Program-made: the position numbers and the translations under genes | In this document: positions 1-6,314 of the stretch, piece after piece | Numbering within the stretch: position 1 is the first letter of the stretch | How the letters are laid out: every line of letters starts with the position of its first letter | The notes under the pieces: generated by a model | What the model was told of the DNA's origin: nothing | The model's input: the letters and a program-made list of their open reading frames with translations, nothing else | Database searches by the model: none | Origin: an uncultured Lachnospiraceae bacterium | GTDB lineage: Bacteria > Bacillota > Clostridia > Lachnospirales > Lachnospiraceae | Direction: 5' to 3' | Assembly (NCBI GenBank): GCA_947177105.1 | Contig: CAMWTF010000027.1 | Coordinates: 1-13,117, forward strand | Length of the DNA: 13,117 nucleotides

Positions 1-146
1 CCCTGGCTGTGCAGAAACGTGCCCACGGCCCGGCTCTGGTCATAGACCTGCGCAAAGGTCAGGGCCTCTTTGTCATTGGCAAACGCAATTTTGTCCGGCT
101 TTACCGCCACAATCTGATCCAAATAATTCAATACATGATTCTGCAT
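1..146 (-). CDS. AMP-binding (adenylating) enzyme, N-terminal fragment
   Basis: The first 48 codons of a protein that runs off the left edge. The start is an ATG at 146 with AGAGGT about six bases upstream. The N-terminus reads MQNHVLNYLDQIVAVKPDKI followed by AFANDKEALTFAQVYDQSRA. This is the usual opening of ANL-superfamily adenylating enzymes: a helix, a 'P-DK-A' segment, then a 'LTF-Q' strand before the first large helix. D-alanine-carrier ligases (DltA-like), NRPS adenylation domains and acyl-CoA synthetases all start this way. The catalytic core motifs lie outside the window, so the substrate cannot be named. It follows a racemase-family gene by about 100 bases on the same strand, so a D-amino acid substrate is plausible, but that is inference from context. 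Confidence 0.72.
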   Translation of the reverse strand, partial: MQNHVLNYLDQIVAVKPDKIAFANDKEALTFAQVYDQSRAVGTFLHSQ

Positions 147-159
147 AATTACCTCTATA

Positions 160-191
160 CGCATACCGCAAGCCTGGCCTGCGATATTGCG
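160..191 (-). promoter_or_regulatory. hairpin just upstream of the ligase RBS
   Basis: On the minus strand CGCAGGC and GCTTGCG pair around a CAG loop (one G-U pair). The stem is extended outward by CGCAATA and TATGCG with one bulged base. It ends a few bases before the AGAGGT ribosome binding site of the adenylating enzyme, so it could affect translation of that gene. No U-tract follows, so it is not a simple terminator. Confidence 0.4.
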
Positions 192-195
192 TTAA

Positions 196-242
196 ACAGT
201 ATTTGGATGTAATACATCCAGACTTCTTTCTTGAGATACTGT
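196..242 (-). repeat. nested inverted repeats between racemase and ligase genes
   Basis: Outer arms ACAGTAT and ATACTGT (7 bp) enclose inner arms TGGATGT and ACATCCA (7 bp, 3-base loop). It begins just after the racemase stop codon. Only three T residues follow the outer arm on the minus strand, so it could be a weak terminator or attenuator, or a processing site between the two genes. Confidence 0.4.
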
Positions 243-247
243 GTCAG

Positions 248-961
248 CTATGTTATCAAAGCCTCATATTCCTTCTTCAGGCGCCCGCAGCACAGCACCG
301 CCTTTCTGGCCAGCACCTCCAGCACATCCAAAAAGCCCGGCTTGAGCACGTAATCTCTCTTTATCAGCGAAAGCTCCGTACAGGCCAGCAGTATGACCTG
401 TGCCCCCCGGACAAAAAGACGCCCCGACACCGCTTCAAACAGCGGAAATTCCACGGACTTTCCCGCCTTCACATTTTCATAGATCAGATGCATCACTGCC
501 TTCTGATCCTCTTCGCCCGGCACGATACAGTCAATTCCATGTTCCGCCAGACAGGACTGAAACAGTCGGCTGGCCAGAGTTCCATCCGTTGCCAGGATGC
601 CCACGCAGGCAATTCCTGCCTGCTCCAGATAAAGCACGGTCTCTTCTATCGCGTGGAGGATGGGCACACCCACCTCCGCCTCCAGCTGGTTCTGAAAATA
701 GTGGGCCGTGATGCAGGGAATGGCAAGCATCTCTGCCCCCTGGGCGGCCAGCCCCCGCCCTGCCGCCGCCATCTGCGGCAGGGGGTTGTCTATACTCTGT
801 CCCAGGATATACCGGGTTCGATCCGGTATCTGGGGCTTGCTGTGCAGAATTACCTCCATGTGCTCCTGATCCGTGGCCGCATCGCTCATCTGAACGAGCA
901 GCTGTAAAAAATATGCCGATGCCATGGGGCCCAGTCCCCCAAGCACACCCAATGTTTTCAT
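248..961 (-). CDS. aspartate/glutamate racemase family protein
   Basis: A 237-residue cytoplasmic protein of the Asp/Glu/hydantoin racemase superfamily, a PLP-independent two-cysteine family that interconverts L- and D-amino acids. The N-terminus MKTLGVLGGLGPMAS is the typical opening strand and glycine loop. Both expected cysteines are present: Cys83 in IPCITAH and Cys194 in LLACTEL. In most aspartate racemases the first motif is C-N-T-A-H; here the Asn is Ile, so substrate or activity may differ. The ATG at 961 was chosen because GGAGGGGG lies eight bases upstream and the protein then starts directly at the conserved strand; the frame stays open upstream to 1045, but those residues are not family-like. 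It lies 52 bases after the transglutaminase gene and before the adenylating enzyme, probably in the same transcript. The exact substrate (Asp, Glu or other) cannot be read from sequence. Confidence 0.85.
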   Translation of the reverse strand: MKTLGVLGGLGPMASAYFLQLLVQMSDAATDQEHMEVILHSKPQIPDRTRYILGQSIDNPLPQMAAAGRGLAAQGAEMLAIPCITAHYFQNQLEAEVGVPILHAIEETVLYLEQAGIACVGILATDGTLASRLFQSCLAEHGIDCIVPGEEDQKAVMHLIYENVKAGKSVEFPLFEAVSGRLFVRGAQVILLACTELSLIKRDYVLKPGFLDVLEVLARKAVLCCGRLKKEYEALIT

Positions 962-1013
962 ATGTATAACCCCCTCCAGCGCCATCTTGGGCAATACGGT
1001 TTTCTCCCGGATT

Positions 1014-2660
1014 TCAGTTGATCTCCGGATATGCCGTGGGATCATAGTTATGACTTCTGTAATGGATACTGGAATATTCCATCAGCTGCGCATCCGTCCA
1101 CATGAAAAAGACCGTGTGATCCGTTCTGGGGGTAGTGTCAAAATGATACCATCCGTCCCCCACATCCACCAGATTCCAGTAATGCTCCCTCTTGGTGGGA
1201 ATCTTGGCTATATCCATATTTTTTATGCCGGCCCTGGTCAGCAGCGCCTTGGCGGTGCAGGCATACACATAGCAGTCTCCCTGCCTTCTGGCCAGGCCCT
1301 CATAGGCCGCTCTGACCCAGTCTCCCTTCTCGGAATGGTTGATATATCCCACATTCCGCCGGATATAGTTATAGATGGCCAGCGCTTTGTCCCAGTCGCT
1401 CATCTCCGGGGTGATAATGGATGCCAGCACCGCATCTGCCAGGGCATTCACCTCTTCAATAGTGTGTTCTCTGGCAATGACTGTGAGCTGTACCGTCACG
1501 CTGGCAGAGTTGCCTGCTGCGTCCACCGCCGTATAGATAACAGGATACACACCCTCTTTCTGCAGATTCACGCTGTCGGTATCCACCGTCAGCTGCAGTC
1601 CTTCCGGACAGTTGTCCTCCACCGTAACATTTTTGCGGTAGGATACACCGTCCCCTATGTAAATCTGCAGATTTTTTGCCCCCTGAATCACCGGTGGCTC
1701 CACATCCTCCACCAGCGTGAGCTTCGCCGTTTTCACGGTTTCGTTGCCGCCCTCGTCCGTAAAGACAATCTCCACCTGCTGGGTGCCCGCAAAAGATAAG
1801 TCGGGCTCCTCCCGGAAAGCCATCGTCACCACCGTGGCATCCTCCACTCTGGTGACAAAATCCTCCACTGGCCTGGGCAACACCGCAAAGCCTTCGATGT
1901 CATGGACTTCTGCCAAAGGAGGAACTGTATCCCTGACATGCAGCATGGAGGTGTAATCCTCCCCGTCCACCCGTATGACCACCGCGTAATCTCCCACCTT
2001 GTGATAGTCCAAATCCGCCACCCTGGTGACAAAGCCGCCCTCCACATCTTCCAGCAGAAAGCTCTCCACACTGGGAAAAGCCAGTCCGGCTTCCACCGTC
2101 AAGTCCCCTGCTACCGGAGAGACAAGCAGCTCCGACTCCACAATCGTGCGGTTGCCGCCCCTGTCCGTCAGTACCACCCGCACTGTCTGTCGGCCGGCTC
2201 TGGCAAAATCCGGCTCCTTCTCATAAGCGATATTAACTGCCGTGGCATCGGAAATATTTTCCACAAAATCCTCCGGCTCACAGCTCTCTCCCAGTTCCAG
2301 ATATATGGGCACAGCCTGGCCGGCAGGGGCTATGGTGTCCTGTATCACCAGTATGCAGCTGTGGGTAAACCACCCGCTTTTTACTTTCACCCGGTATCTC
2401 CCCGGTTCCGTAATGGAAAAGGGCTGGCTGTCCTCCGTGAAAAAGGCAGCCTCGTCCCGATTTTTCAGGAAATCGGAGGGGGTGACCAAAACACCTGCTT
2501 CCACCCGGCACAGCTTGTAGGCCAGGCTGTCCACATAGAGCCAGCCGCCCACGGCCAGTATGATAAGCAGCAGAAAGGCCACCCCCGCAAAGATTATCTT
2601 TTTCCGCCTGTTCAGTTCTCTCTCGTTTTTCTCCGTCTTCGGCTCACACGTCGTCTGCAT
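1014..2660 (-). CDS. membrane-anchored Ig-like / transglutaminase-like protein
   Basis: A 548-residue protein with a short basic cytoplasmic N-terminus (RRKK at 18-21) and one membrane segment at about 22-43, giving an outside-facing protein anchored by its N-terminus. Residues 50-396 are extracytoplasmic beta-sandwich modules of the DUF5011/HYR type, recognisable from repeated phrases such as LTDRGGN, FTDEGGN and AVDAAGN. Residues 400-548 form a transglutaminase-like (papain-fold) domain with a plausible triad: Cys463 in RQGDCYVYA, His493 in REHYWNLV and Asp508 in YHFDTTP. In bacteria this domain may act as a protease, an amidase or a cross-linker of envelope proteins or peptidoglycan; the reaction cannot be chosen from sequence. 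The RBS is weak (AGGA about 13 bases, or GTGAAG nearer, before ATG 2660). A near-consensus promoter lies upstream, and the racemase and ligase genes follow. Confidence 0.85.
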   Translation of the reverse strand: MQTTCEPKTEKNERELNRRKKIIFAGVAFLLLIILAVGGWLYVDSLAYKLCRVEAGVLVTPSDFLKNRDEAAFFTEDSQPFSITEPGRYRVKVKSGWFTHSCILVIQDTIAPAGQAVPIYLELGESCEPEDFVENISDATAVNIAYEKEPDFARAGRQTVRVVLTDRGGNRTIVESELLVSPVAGDLTVEAGLAFPSVESFLLEDVEGGFVTRVADLDYHKVGDYAVVIRVDGEDYTSMLHVRDTVPPLAEVHDIEGFAVLPRPVEDFVTRVEDATVVTMAFREEPDLSFAGTQQVEIVFTDEGGNETVKTAKLTLVEDVEPPVIQGAKNLQIYIGDGVSYRKNVTVEDNCPEGLQLTVDTDSVNLQKEGVYPVIYTAVDAAGNSASVTVQLTVIAREHTIEEVNALADAVLASIITPEMSDWDKALAIYNYIRRNVGYINHSEKGDWVRAAYEGLARRQGDCYVYACTAKALLTRAGIKNMDIAKIPTKREHYWNLVDVGDGWYHFDTTPRTDHTVFFMWTDAQLMEYSSIHYRSHNYDPTAYPEIN

Positions 2661-2722
2661 CTTGCTTCACTGTCCTATGAATTCCTATTACGGGTACTTT
2701 TCTGTACACCAACATCTCGGTT

Positions 2723-2751
2723 ATAGTATCACCGATATGCCATTTTGTCAA
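2723..2751 (-). promoter_or_regulatory. sigma-A promoter of the transglutaminase operon
   Basis: On the minus strand there is a perfect -35 TTGACA (2751-2746), a 17-base spacer and a -10 TACTAT (2728-2723). Transcription would start near 2716, giving a leader of about 55 bases before ATG 2660. It begins 17 bases after the stop codon of the ParB-like gene, so the two units are separated by a promoter but not by a visible terminator. Confidence 0.85.
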
Positions 2752-2768
2752 TTCCTTAATCTTGCCCC

Positions 2769-3293
2769 TCAGTCCTCTTCCTCCGTCGGATGCCAGGCTT
2801 TGCCAAATTTTACATCTTTAAAGAGGGCTGTCAGGCCGGTGATCTGCTTCAGCCGCAGGATCTCATCCTTGTCCATCCCCAGATGCTTGGCGATCCATGC
2901 GTCGCTTCGACCCAGTTCGTGGAGTTCCTTCACAATGTTGCTCATCAGTTCCACATTGTGAGTACCTCTGGCACGGTTATGCCGCACCGTGCTGGCCATC
3001 CGCTGGTCTATGGGCTTGTCAATGACGGAGACGGGTAGCAGTCCCCCCTCCCGCTCATAGATATCGGGGTGCTCCAACATAACCCGGTAGCGGTGGAAAC
3101 CGTCTACAATCACATAGATATCCTCCTCATTGTCATGATAGCAAACTACCGGCATGGTATAGCCATCCTCCTTGATGCTCTCATACAAAAGCCGCATCTC
3201 CGGCGGCGCTACCTTGTTGGGATTGTAAGTGTTGGCCTTCACCTTGTCTATAGGAACTGATATTACTTGATATACGGGACTCTTATATTCCAT
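2769..3293 (-). CDS. ibrB: ParB-like nuclease-fold protein (IbrB-like)
   Basis: A 174-residue protein with a ParB/Srx-fold domain at about 10-105: VPIDKVKANTYNPNKV is the opening strand, and VIVDGFHRYRVM at about 61-72 matches the ParB G-x-[HR]-R nucleotide-binding motif. The rest is helical; NIVKELHELGRSDAWIAKHL followed by MDKDEILRLKQITGL looks like the ParB-type helix-turn-helix. The C-terminus is short and acidic (EEED). It lies 16 bases after the PAPS-reductase-family gene, with AGGAG seven bases before the ATG, so the two are one operon. This pairing matches the IbrA/IbrB pair of Escherichia coli, first described as activators of prophage genes for immunoglobulin-binding proteins; it does not look like a chromosome-partition ParB, since no ParA is near. 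The biochemical role is not known from sequence. The symbol is by family resemblance. Confidence 0.8.
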   Translation of the reverse strand: MEYKSPVYQVISVPIDKVKANTYNPNKVAPPEMRLLYESIKEDGYTMPVVCYHDNEEDIYVIVDGFHRYRVMLEHPDIYEREGGLLPVSVIDKPIDQRMASTVRHNRARGTHNVELMSNIVKELHELGRSDAWIAKHLGMDKDEILRLKQITGLTALFKDVKFGKAWHPTEEED

Positions 3294-3309
3294 ACCGCCT
3301 CTCCTGTTC

Positions 3310-4632
3310 TCACCCTATTTCCTCAATACTCTGGTATTTTCGCCGGATGGCGTCTATCTGCCTCTGCTGCTCCCTGGTCAGGCCAAAACCCATAAAACGA
3401 CAGTTATGGTCATTTTTCAGAATACAGAAACACATACGTTTCCAGCTTGGGATATCCTTGGTGGACTTGATATCATCCGTGTTGTCAGGGATTCTCCCCA
3501 CAAAAATAATTCGGGATTTCTTGTTCAGGGTATAGTTGGACACCCCGTTGCGCCGGATGGCGTAGCCGCGATCCTGCAGCTCCTGTATGGTTTCCTCGTC
3601 CAGCCCGCCTCCGGTCTTGTGCCAGAAAATGATGGAAGTGTTGAATTTTTTGACATAGTTGTTCCGCAGGCGCTTGGGCAGTGTATCCAGCAGAAACCGG
3701 GTGTAGGACTCCCAGGTATGTCCTTCGGGAAGAGTCACATTGCGGTAACCCATGGCCCTGGTCTTCCCATAGATGCAGGCAAAATTTGCCCCCCTGACCC
3801 TGCCCACCAATTTCACCCAGATCTCCGGGTCTATGACCCTGTATAGGTTCAGGGAATCCTTGGAATAATCGTTAAAAGGAGAGGCCACACGCATCTGTGA
3901 CACTTTCAGCCCCGCCATGTAGTACAAATCATATAGATGATTATAGTCGTAGTCGAAGAGATAGTTGGCGTGCCACACATCGCTCTGGGACCAGTCATAC
4001 AGAGGGGAGGCGCACCACACATCCTTGAATTGCTTGCTGATCCAGCACTCTCCGTTATATCCGTATCTCTTGTTCAGAAATCCGCTGTACCTCTGCAGGG
4101 ACTCCTCTGCCCGCATCCCCAGGAGACACACTGTCTTCCCCTCCCCCTGGATTTCCCTGTACCATCTGCCAAACTGCTTCGCCAGATCTTCCTGATGCAT
4201 ACGGTAGCGATATGTGGTGATGGGATTGTTGTCCAGATTGATCACATATTCCTTGTCCGGCATGGGTCTGACCCAGCTCTCCTTCTTAGTGTCATCCCAG
4301 GGATACCAATACATTTCATAGCTGCTGAGAGCCGTCCGGGTGGCCATGGGCAGGCAGACCCAATAGATGTCGGCCTCCTCCCTAATCCGCTCAAAGGTTC
4401 GCTCTATGTACTCTGTTGTCACGGTGTACTGGGCCTCAAAATCCTGGTGGAACACGCCTACTTTCCTGTCAGGATAGTATTTTTTCCTGTAGTCCAGCAC
4501 CAGGTTCAACAACAGGCCGCTGTCCTTTCCCCCCGAAAAGGAGATATAAATATTGTCAAATTCCTCAAAGATCAGCTTCATACGCTGCTGAAAGCTTTCA
4601 TATACATCGCATTCCTCGTATTCCCTTAACAT
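3310..4632 (-). CDS. ibrA: PAPS-reductase-family PP-loop protein, DUF3440 type (IbrA-like)
   Basis: A 440-residue protein. The ATP-pyrophosphatase PP-loop SGGKDSG sits at 33-39, after the strand NIYISF, and defines the PAPS-reductase/adenine-nucleotide alpha-hydrolase fold. The rest is typical of the DUF3440 (IbrA) group: WCASPLYDWSQSDVW near the middle, then a C-terminal region with a TGGG turn and a WKRMCFCILKNDHNC segment carrying clustered cysteines. True PAPS reductases are about 240 residues, so this is not ordinary sulfate assimilation. The fold is shared with enzymes that adenylate or thiolate nucleic acids (DndC, TtcA and others), so modification of DNA or RNA is one possibility. The start at 4632 was chosen for GAGGGAG five bases upstream; the frame is open to 4746 but that part is the conserved non-coding leader. 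It is co-transcribed with the ParB-like partner downstream. Confidence 0.82.
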   Translation of the reverse strand: MLREYEECDVYESFQQRMKLIFEEFDNIYISFSGGKDSGLLLNLVLDYRKKYYPDRKVGVFHQDFEAQYTVTTEYIERTFERIREEADIYWVCLPMATRTALSSYEMYWYPWDDTKKESWVRPMPDKEYVINLDNNPITTYRYRMHQEDLAKQFGRWYREIQGEGKTVCLLGMRAEESLQRYSGFLNKRYGYNGECWISKQFKDVWCASPLYDWSQSDVWHANYLFDYDYNHLYDLYYMAGLKVSQMRVASPFNDYSKDSLNLYRVIDPEIWVKLVGRVRGANFACIYGKTRAMGYRNVTLPEGHTWESYTRFLLDTLPKRLRNNYVKKFNTSIIFWHKTGGGLDEETIQELQDRGYAIRRNGVSNYTLNKKSRIIFVGRIPDNTDDIKSTKDIPSWKRMCFCILKNDHNCRFMGFGLTREQQRQIDAIRRKYQSIEEIG

Positions 4633-4660
4633 ATCGCTCCCTCTGTCCTTATTTTTCTGT

Positions 4661-4734
4661 AAACTATGACCATACTCCCGGCAAAAAGCAGCCAGATGGC
4701 CATCCGTGCTATGAAAGTTTAGGCTTTCATAGTA
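4661..4734 (-). promoter_or_regulatory. conserved 74-bp leader element, copy A (ibrA side)
   Basis: A 74-base element that recurs at 9053-9126 with 59 of 74 positions identical by my hand alignment. On the minus strand it opens TACTATGAAAGCC. It holds a perfect 9-bp dyad CTATGAAAG/CTTTCATAG (6-base gap), then a second potential stem: GGCCAT with ATGGTC outside CTGGC with GCCGG, with an 8-base loop. It starts at the predicted transcription start of a candidate extended -10 and ends 28 bases before the start codon. It may act as a structured 5' leader RNA or a DNA operator. Confidence 0.65.
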
Positions 4735-4736
4735 AA

Positions 4737-4745
4737 AAAATAGCA
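4737..4745 (-). promoter_or_regulatory. candidate extended -10 next to leader copy A
   Basis: The minus strand reads TGC then TATTTT, an extended -10 directly before the leader element, in the same position as the TGT-TATTCT promoter before copy B at 9127-9135. No convincing -35 is present, so it is weaker evidence than the copy B promoter; its support comes mainly from the parallel placement. Confidence 0.4.
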
Positions 4746-4789
4746 CAAACTGCGGAAGATAATTACCAAAATTTTCCAGATACTAAAAA

Positions 4790-4818
4790 ACTTTATCACA
4801 TATTACGGCAAATTTCAA
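4790..4818 (-). promoter_or_regulatory. candidate sigma-A promoter of the ibrA-ibrB operon
   Basis: The minus strand has -35 TTGAAA (4818-4813), a 17-base spacer ending in TGA, and -10 TAAAGT (4795-4790), making an extended -10. It starts directly after the U-tract of the preceding terminator. Use of this promoter would place the whole 74-bp element inside the transcript. Confidence 0.5.
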
Positions 4819-4858
4819 CAAAAAAACAAGGATTCGGATCTGTTCCCGAATCCTTGTT
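4819..4858 (-). terminator. rho-independent terminator of the sigma/anti-sigma operon
   Basis: On the minus strand AACAAGGATTCGG pairs perfectly with CCGAATCCTTGTT (13 bp, 8-base loop), followed by a run of T residues. It lies nine bases after the anti-sigma stop codon. Confidence 0.93.
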
Positions 4859-4867
4859 TCTGCATAT

Positions 4868-5701
4868 CTATTTGCCGTGACACCCTCCATGATGCCCGCC
4901 GTGGCCTCCGTGACTGCCGCCGTTTCCGCCTCCCGTATAGTCGTCCCTGTTTTCCGTATTGCCGTCTCCGTTTTCCGTATTACCGCCTCCGTCTCCCGTA
5001 TTACTTCCTCCATGGTTCTTGCTGTGCTCAGTCTCTTCATGCTGCCTGCATCCCTCGATCCGATCCTGGATCTCTCCCATGGACATCCCGTGGCAGTCCT
5101 CTACGGTGACGCTTCGGTCATACTCTGTCAGTTCCAGATAAGCCCTGTATTTTCCGAAGGACATCTCATATTGGTGGGCCTCCTCCATACAGTGGCTGTC
5201 ACTAGTGTAAGTCAATATCCGGTAAGACACCCCTTCATCCAGGGACTCCAGCTCCTCCATTATGACATCCGGGCTGTCGGAGATAATGGTAAATACCAGC
5301 GTGGCATTATCCACCAGATACTTTTGATATGCCTCGTCCTCCAACAGACTGCCCACCGCCTGCACATAGGGCTTGTTTTTCAGGGAGAGATGCCTTAGCA
5401 CATCCCATCCGTCCTCGTTGTATGCCTCTGCCGCCACCACCCTGCCATAGCGGTTGATTCCCAGCTCTATGGACGGGTTTACGTCCATACTGATATAGGA
5501 AATGGGCATACCATACAGGCTGTGCCATCCCACACCGAACACAATAAGCAGGCATGCTGCCGCTGTCAGCGCATAAAACGCCCCTCTGCGCCATATTGGG
5601 CGTCTGTGTCTGCTGCGCTGCCGCTCCAAATACCGCAGAGTGCCGGCCTTCAATTCCTGGGAGGCTCTGATTCCTTCCATGCTCTCACGAATCCTGTTCA
5701 T
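4868..5701 (-). CDS. RsgI-like transmembrane anti-sigma factor with Gly/His tail
   Basis: A 277-residue single-pass protein. The cytoplasmic N-terminus (1-40) carries the short 'ESMEGI-ASQELK--TLRYLE' helix that would bind the sigma factor. The membrane segment is about 41-59. The extracytoplasmic part opens with ISYISMDVNPSIELGINRYG (68-87), the hallmark of the RsgI middle (SEAL-type) domain; in this family the Asn-Pro bond (here 75-76) is reported to self-cleave, leading to regulated intramembrane proteolysis and sigma release. GKYRAYLELTEY at 183-194 also fits. Residues 229-277 are low-complexity: three NT-type heptads, then SHGGHGGHHGGCHGK, a possible metal-binding tail. The ATG at 5701 overlaps the sigma stop as ATGA with GGAGGTG seven bases upstream; a GTG at 5707 is less likely. 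A strong terminator follows. The ligand or signal is unknown. Confidence 0.87.
   Translation of the reverse strand: MNRIRESMEGIRASQELKAGTLRYLERQRSRHRRPIWRRGAFYALTAAACLLIVFGVGWHSLYGMPISYISMDVNPSIELGINRYGRVVAAEAYNEDGWDVLRHLSLKNKPYVQAVGSLLEDEAYQKYLVDNATLVFTIISDSPDVIMEELESLDEGVSYRILTYTSDSHCMEEAHQYEMSFGKYRAYLELTEYDRSVTVEDCHGMSMGEIQDRIEGCRQHEETEHSKNHGGSNTGDGGGNTENGDGNTENRDDYTGGGNGGSHGGHGGHHGGCHGK
4940..5002 (-). repeat. 21-bp tandem repeat, three units, inside the anti-sigma gene
   Basis: Three imperfect 21-base units encode NTGDGGG, NTENGDG and NTENRDD (residues 234-254). The repeat sits in the low-complexity extracytoplasmic tail and is a likely site of length variation between strains. Confidence 0.8.
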
Positions 5702-6177
5702 GCCCACTCACCTCCCAACTTTTGACGTAATATCTCCTTAGCCCTGGACAGCCATGTATAGATTGTGTTCTCCTTTTTTCCGAGAATTCCCGCGATCTCC
5801 ACTGCGGAATATCCCTCATAGTAAAACAGATAGATTACCTCCCTGTATCTCTCCGGCAGCTGTAGCACTGCCTCCAGCACCTCCCGGGAAGTCTCATCCG
5901 GTATGCTGCCCTCCTCCAGCACGGATTCCAGCGGGACCCACCTTCTGCGGGACAAGCTGCGCAGCCAGTCCGTGCAGGCGTTTATTGTAACCCGCGCGAA
6001 CCAAGCCTTCTCATGCTCGTCACACTCGAAGGAACCTTTGTAAAGCATATATTTCATAAACACGTTCTGGAACACATCCTCCGTGTCGTACTCATTTTTT
6101 AAATGCACAAGGCAGATCCTCCGCACCATGTCCGCATGTGTTTCCACGGCACGGTTCATATCTTCCGGGCTTCTCAA
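5698..6177 (-). CDS. ECF-like sigma-70 family RNA polymerase sigma factor
   Basis: A protein of about 159 residues with two sigma regions only. Region 2 is at about 7-75, with NEYDTEDVFQNVFMKYMLYK followed by the KAWFARVTINACTDWLRS helix. Region 4 is at about 103-156: LPERYREVIYLFYYEGYSAV followed by the EIAGILGKKENTIYTWLSRA helix-turn-helix. There is no region 3, as expected for the extracytoplasmic-function type. The start is uncertain: a TTG at 6177 has AGGAAAGGGG six bases upstream and gives the usual short pre-region-2 extension, whereas ATG 6159 has only GGAAG too close to it. The frame stays open to a TTG at 6255, but that lies in the T-tract of the preceding terminator. It overlaps the RsgI-like gene by ATGA, so the latter is its cognate anti-sigma. 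No convincing promoter is visible between the terminator and the start. Confidence 0.88.
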   Translation of the reverse strand: MRSPEDMNRAVETHADMVRRICLVHLKNEYDTEDVFQNVFMKYMLYKGSFECDEHEKAWFARVTINACTDWLRSLSRRRWVPLESVLEEGSIPDETSREVLEAVLQLPERYREVIYLFYYEGYSAVEIAGILGKKENTIYTWLSRAKEILRQKLGGEWA

Positions 6178-6253
6178 GGCTTTCCCCTTTCCTGCTTCTG
6201 CTTTTATCAGCGATCGTAAAATGCTCTCCGCAATTGCATATTCTGTTTCCCGC

Positions 6254-6285
6254 AAAAAGGGAGTCCGGACTGAGCCGGACTCCCC
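6254..6285 (-). terminator. rho-independent terminator after the Cys-rich gene
   Basis: On the minus strand GGGAGTCCGG pairs perfectly with CCGGACTCCC (10 bp, 6-base loop), followed by five T residues. It lies about 30 bases after the stop codon of the Cys-rich gene and separates it from the sigma operon. Confidence 0.9.
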
Positions 6286-6314
6286 TTTGTCTGCAATACC
6301 ATAGCGATGTCTCC

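Noticed and set aside
2769..3293. Chromosome-partition ParB
   Set aside because: It is shorter than partition ParB proteins, has no ParA or parS nearby, and is paired with a PAPS-reductase-family gene as in IbrA/IbrB.
4633..4746. N-terminal extension of the ibrA-like gene by 38 codons
   Set aside because: The stretch is the conserved leader element. In copy B the same frame contains a stop codon, the differences are not concentrated at third codon positions, and a good RBS precedes ATG 4632.
6178..6255. Sigma factor starting at TTG 6255
   Set aside because: This codon lies in the T-tract of the upstream terminator and has no RBS; the extra residues are not sigma-like.
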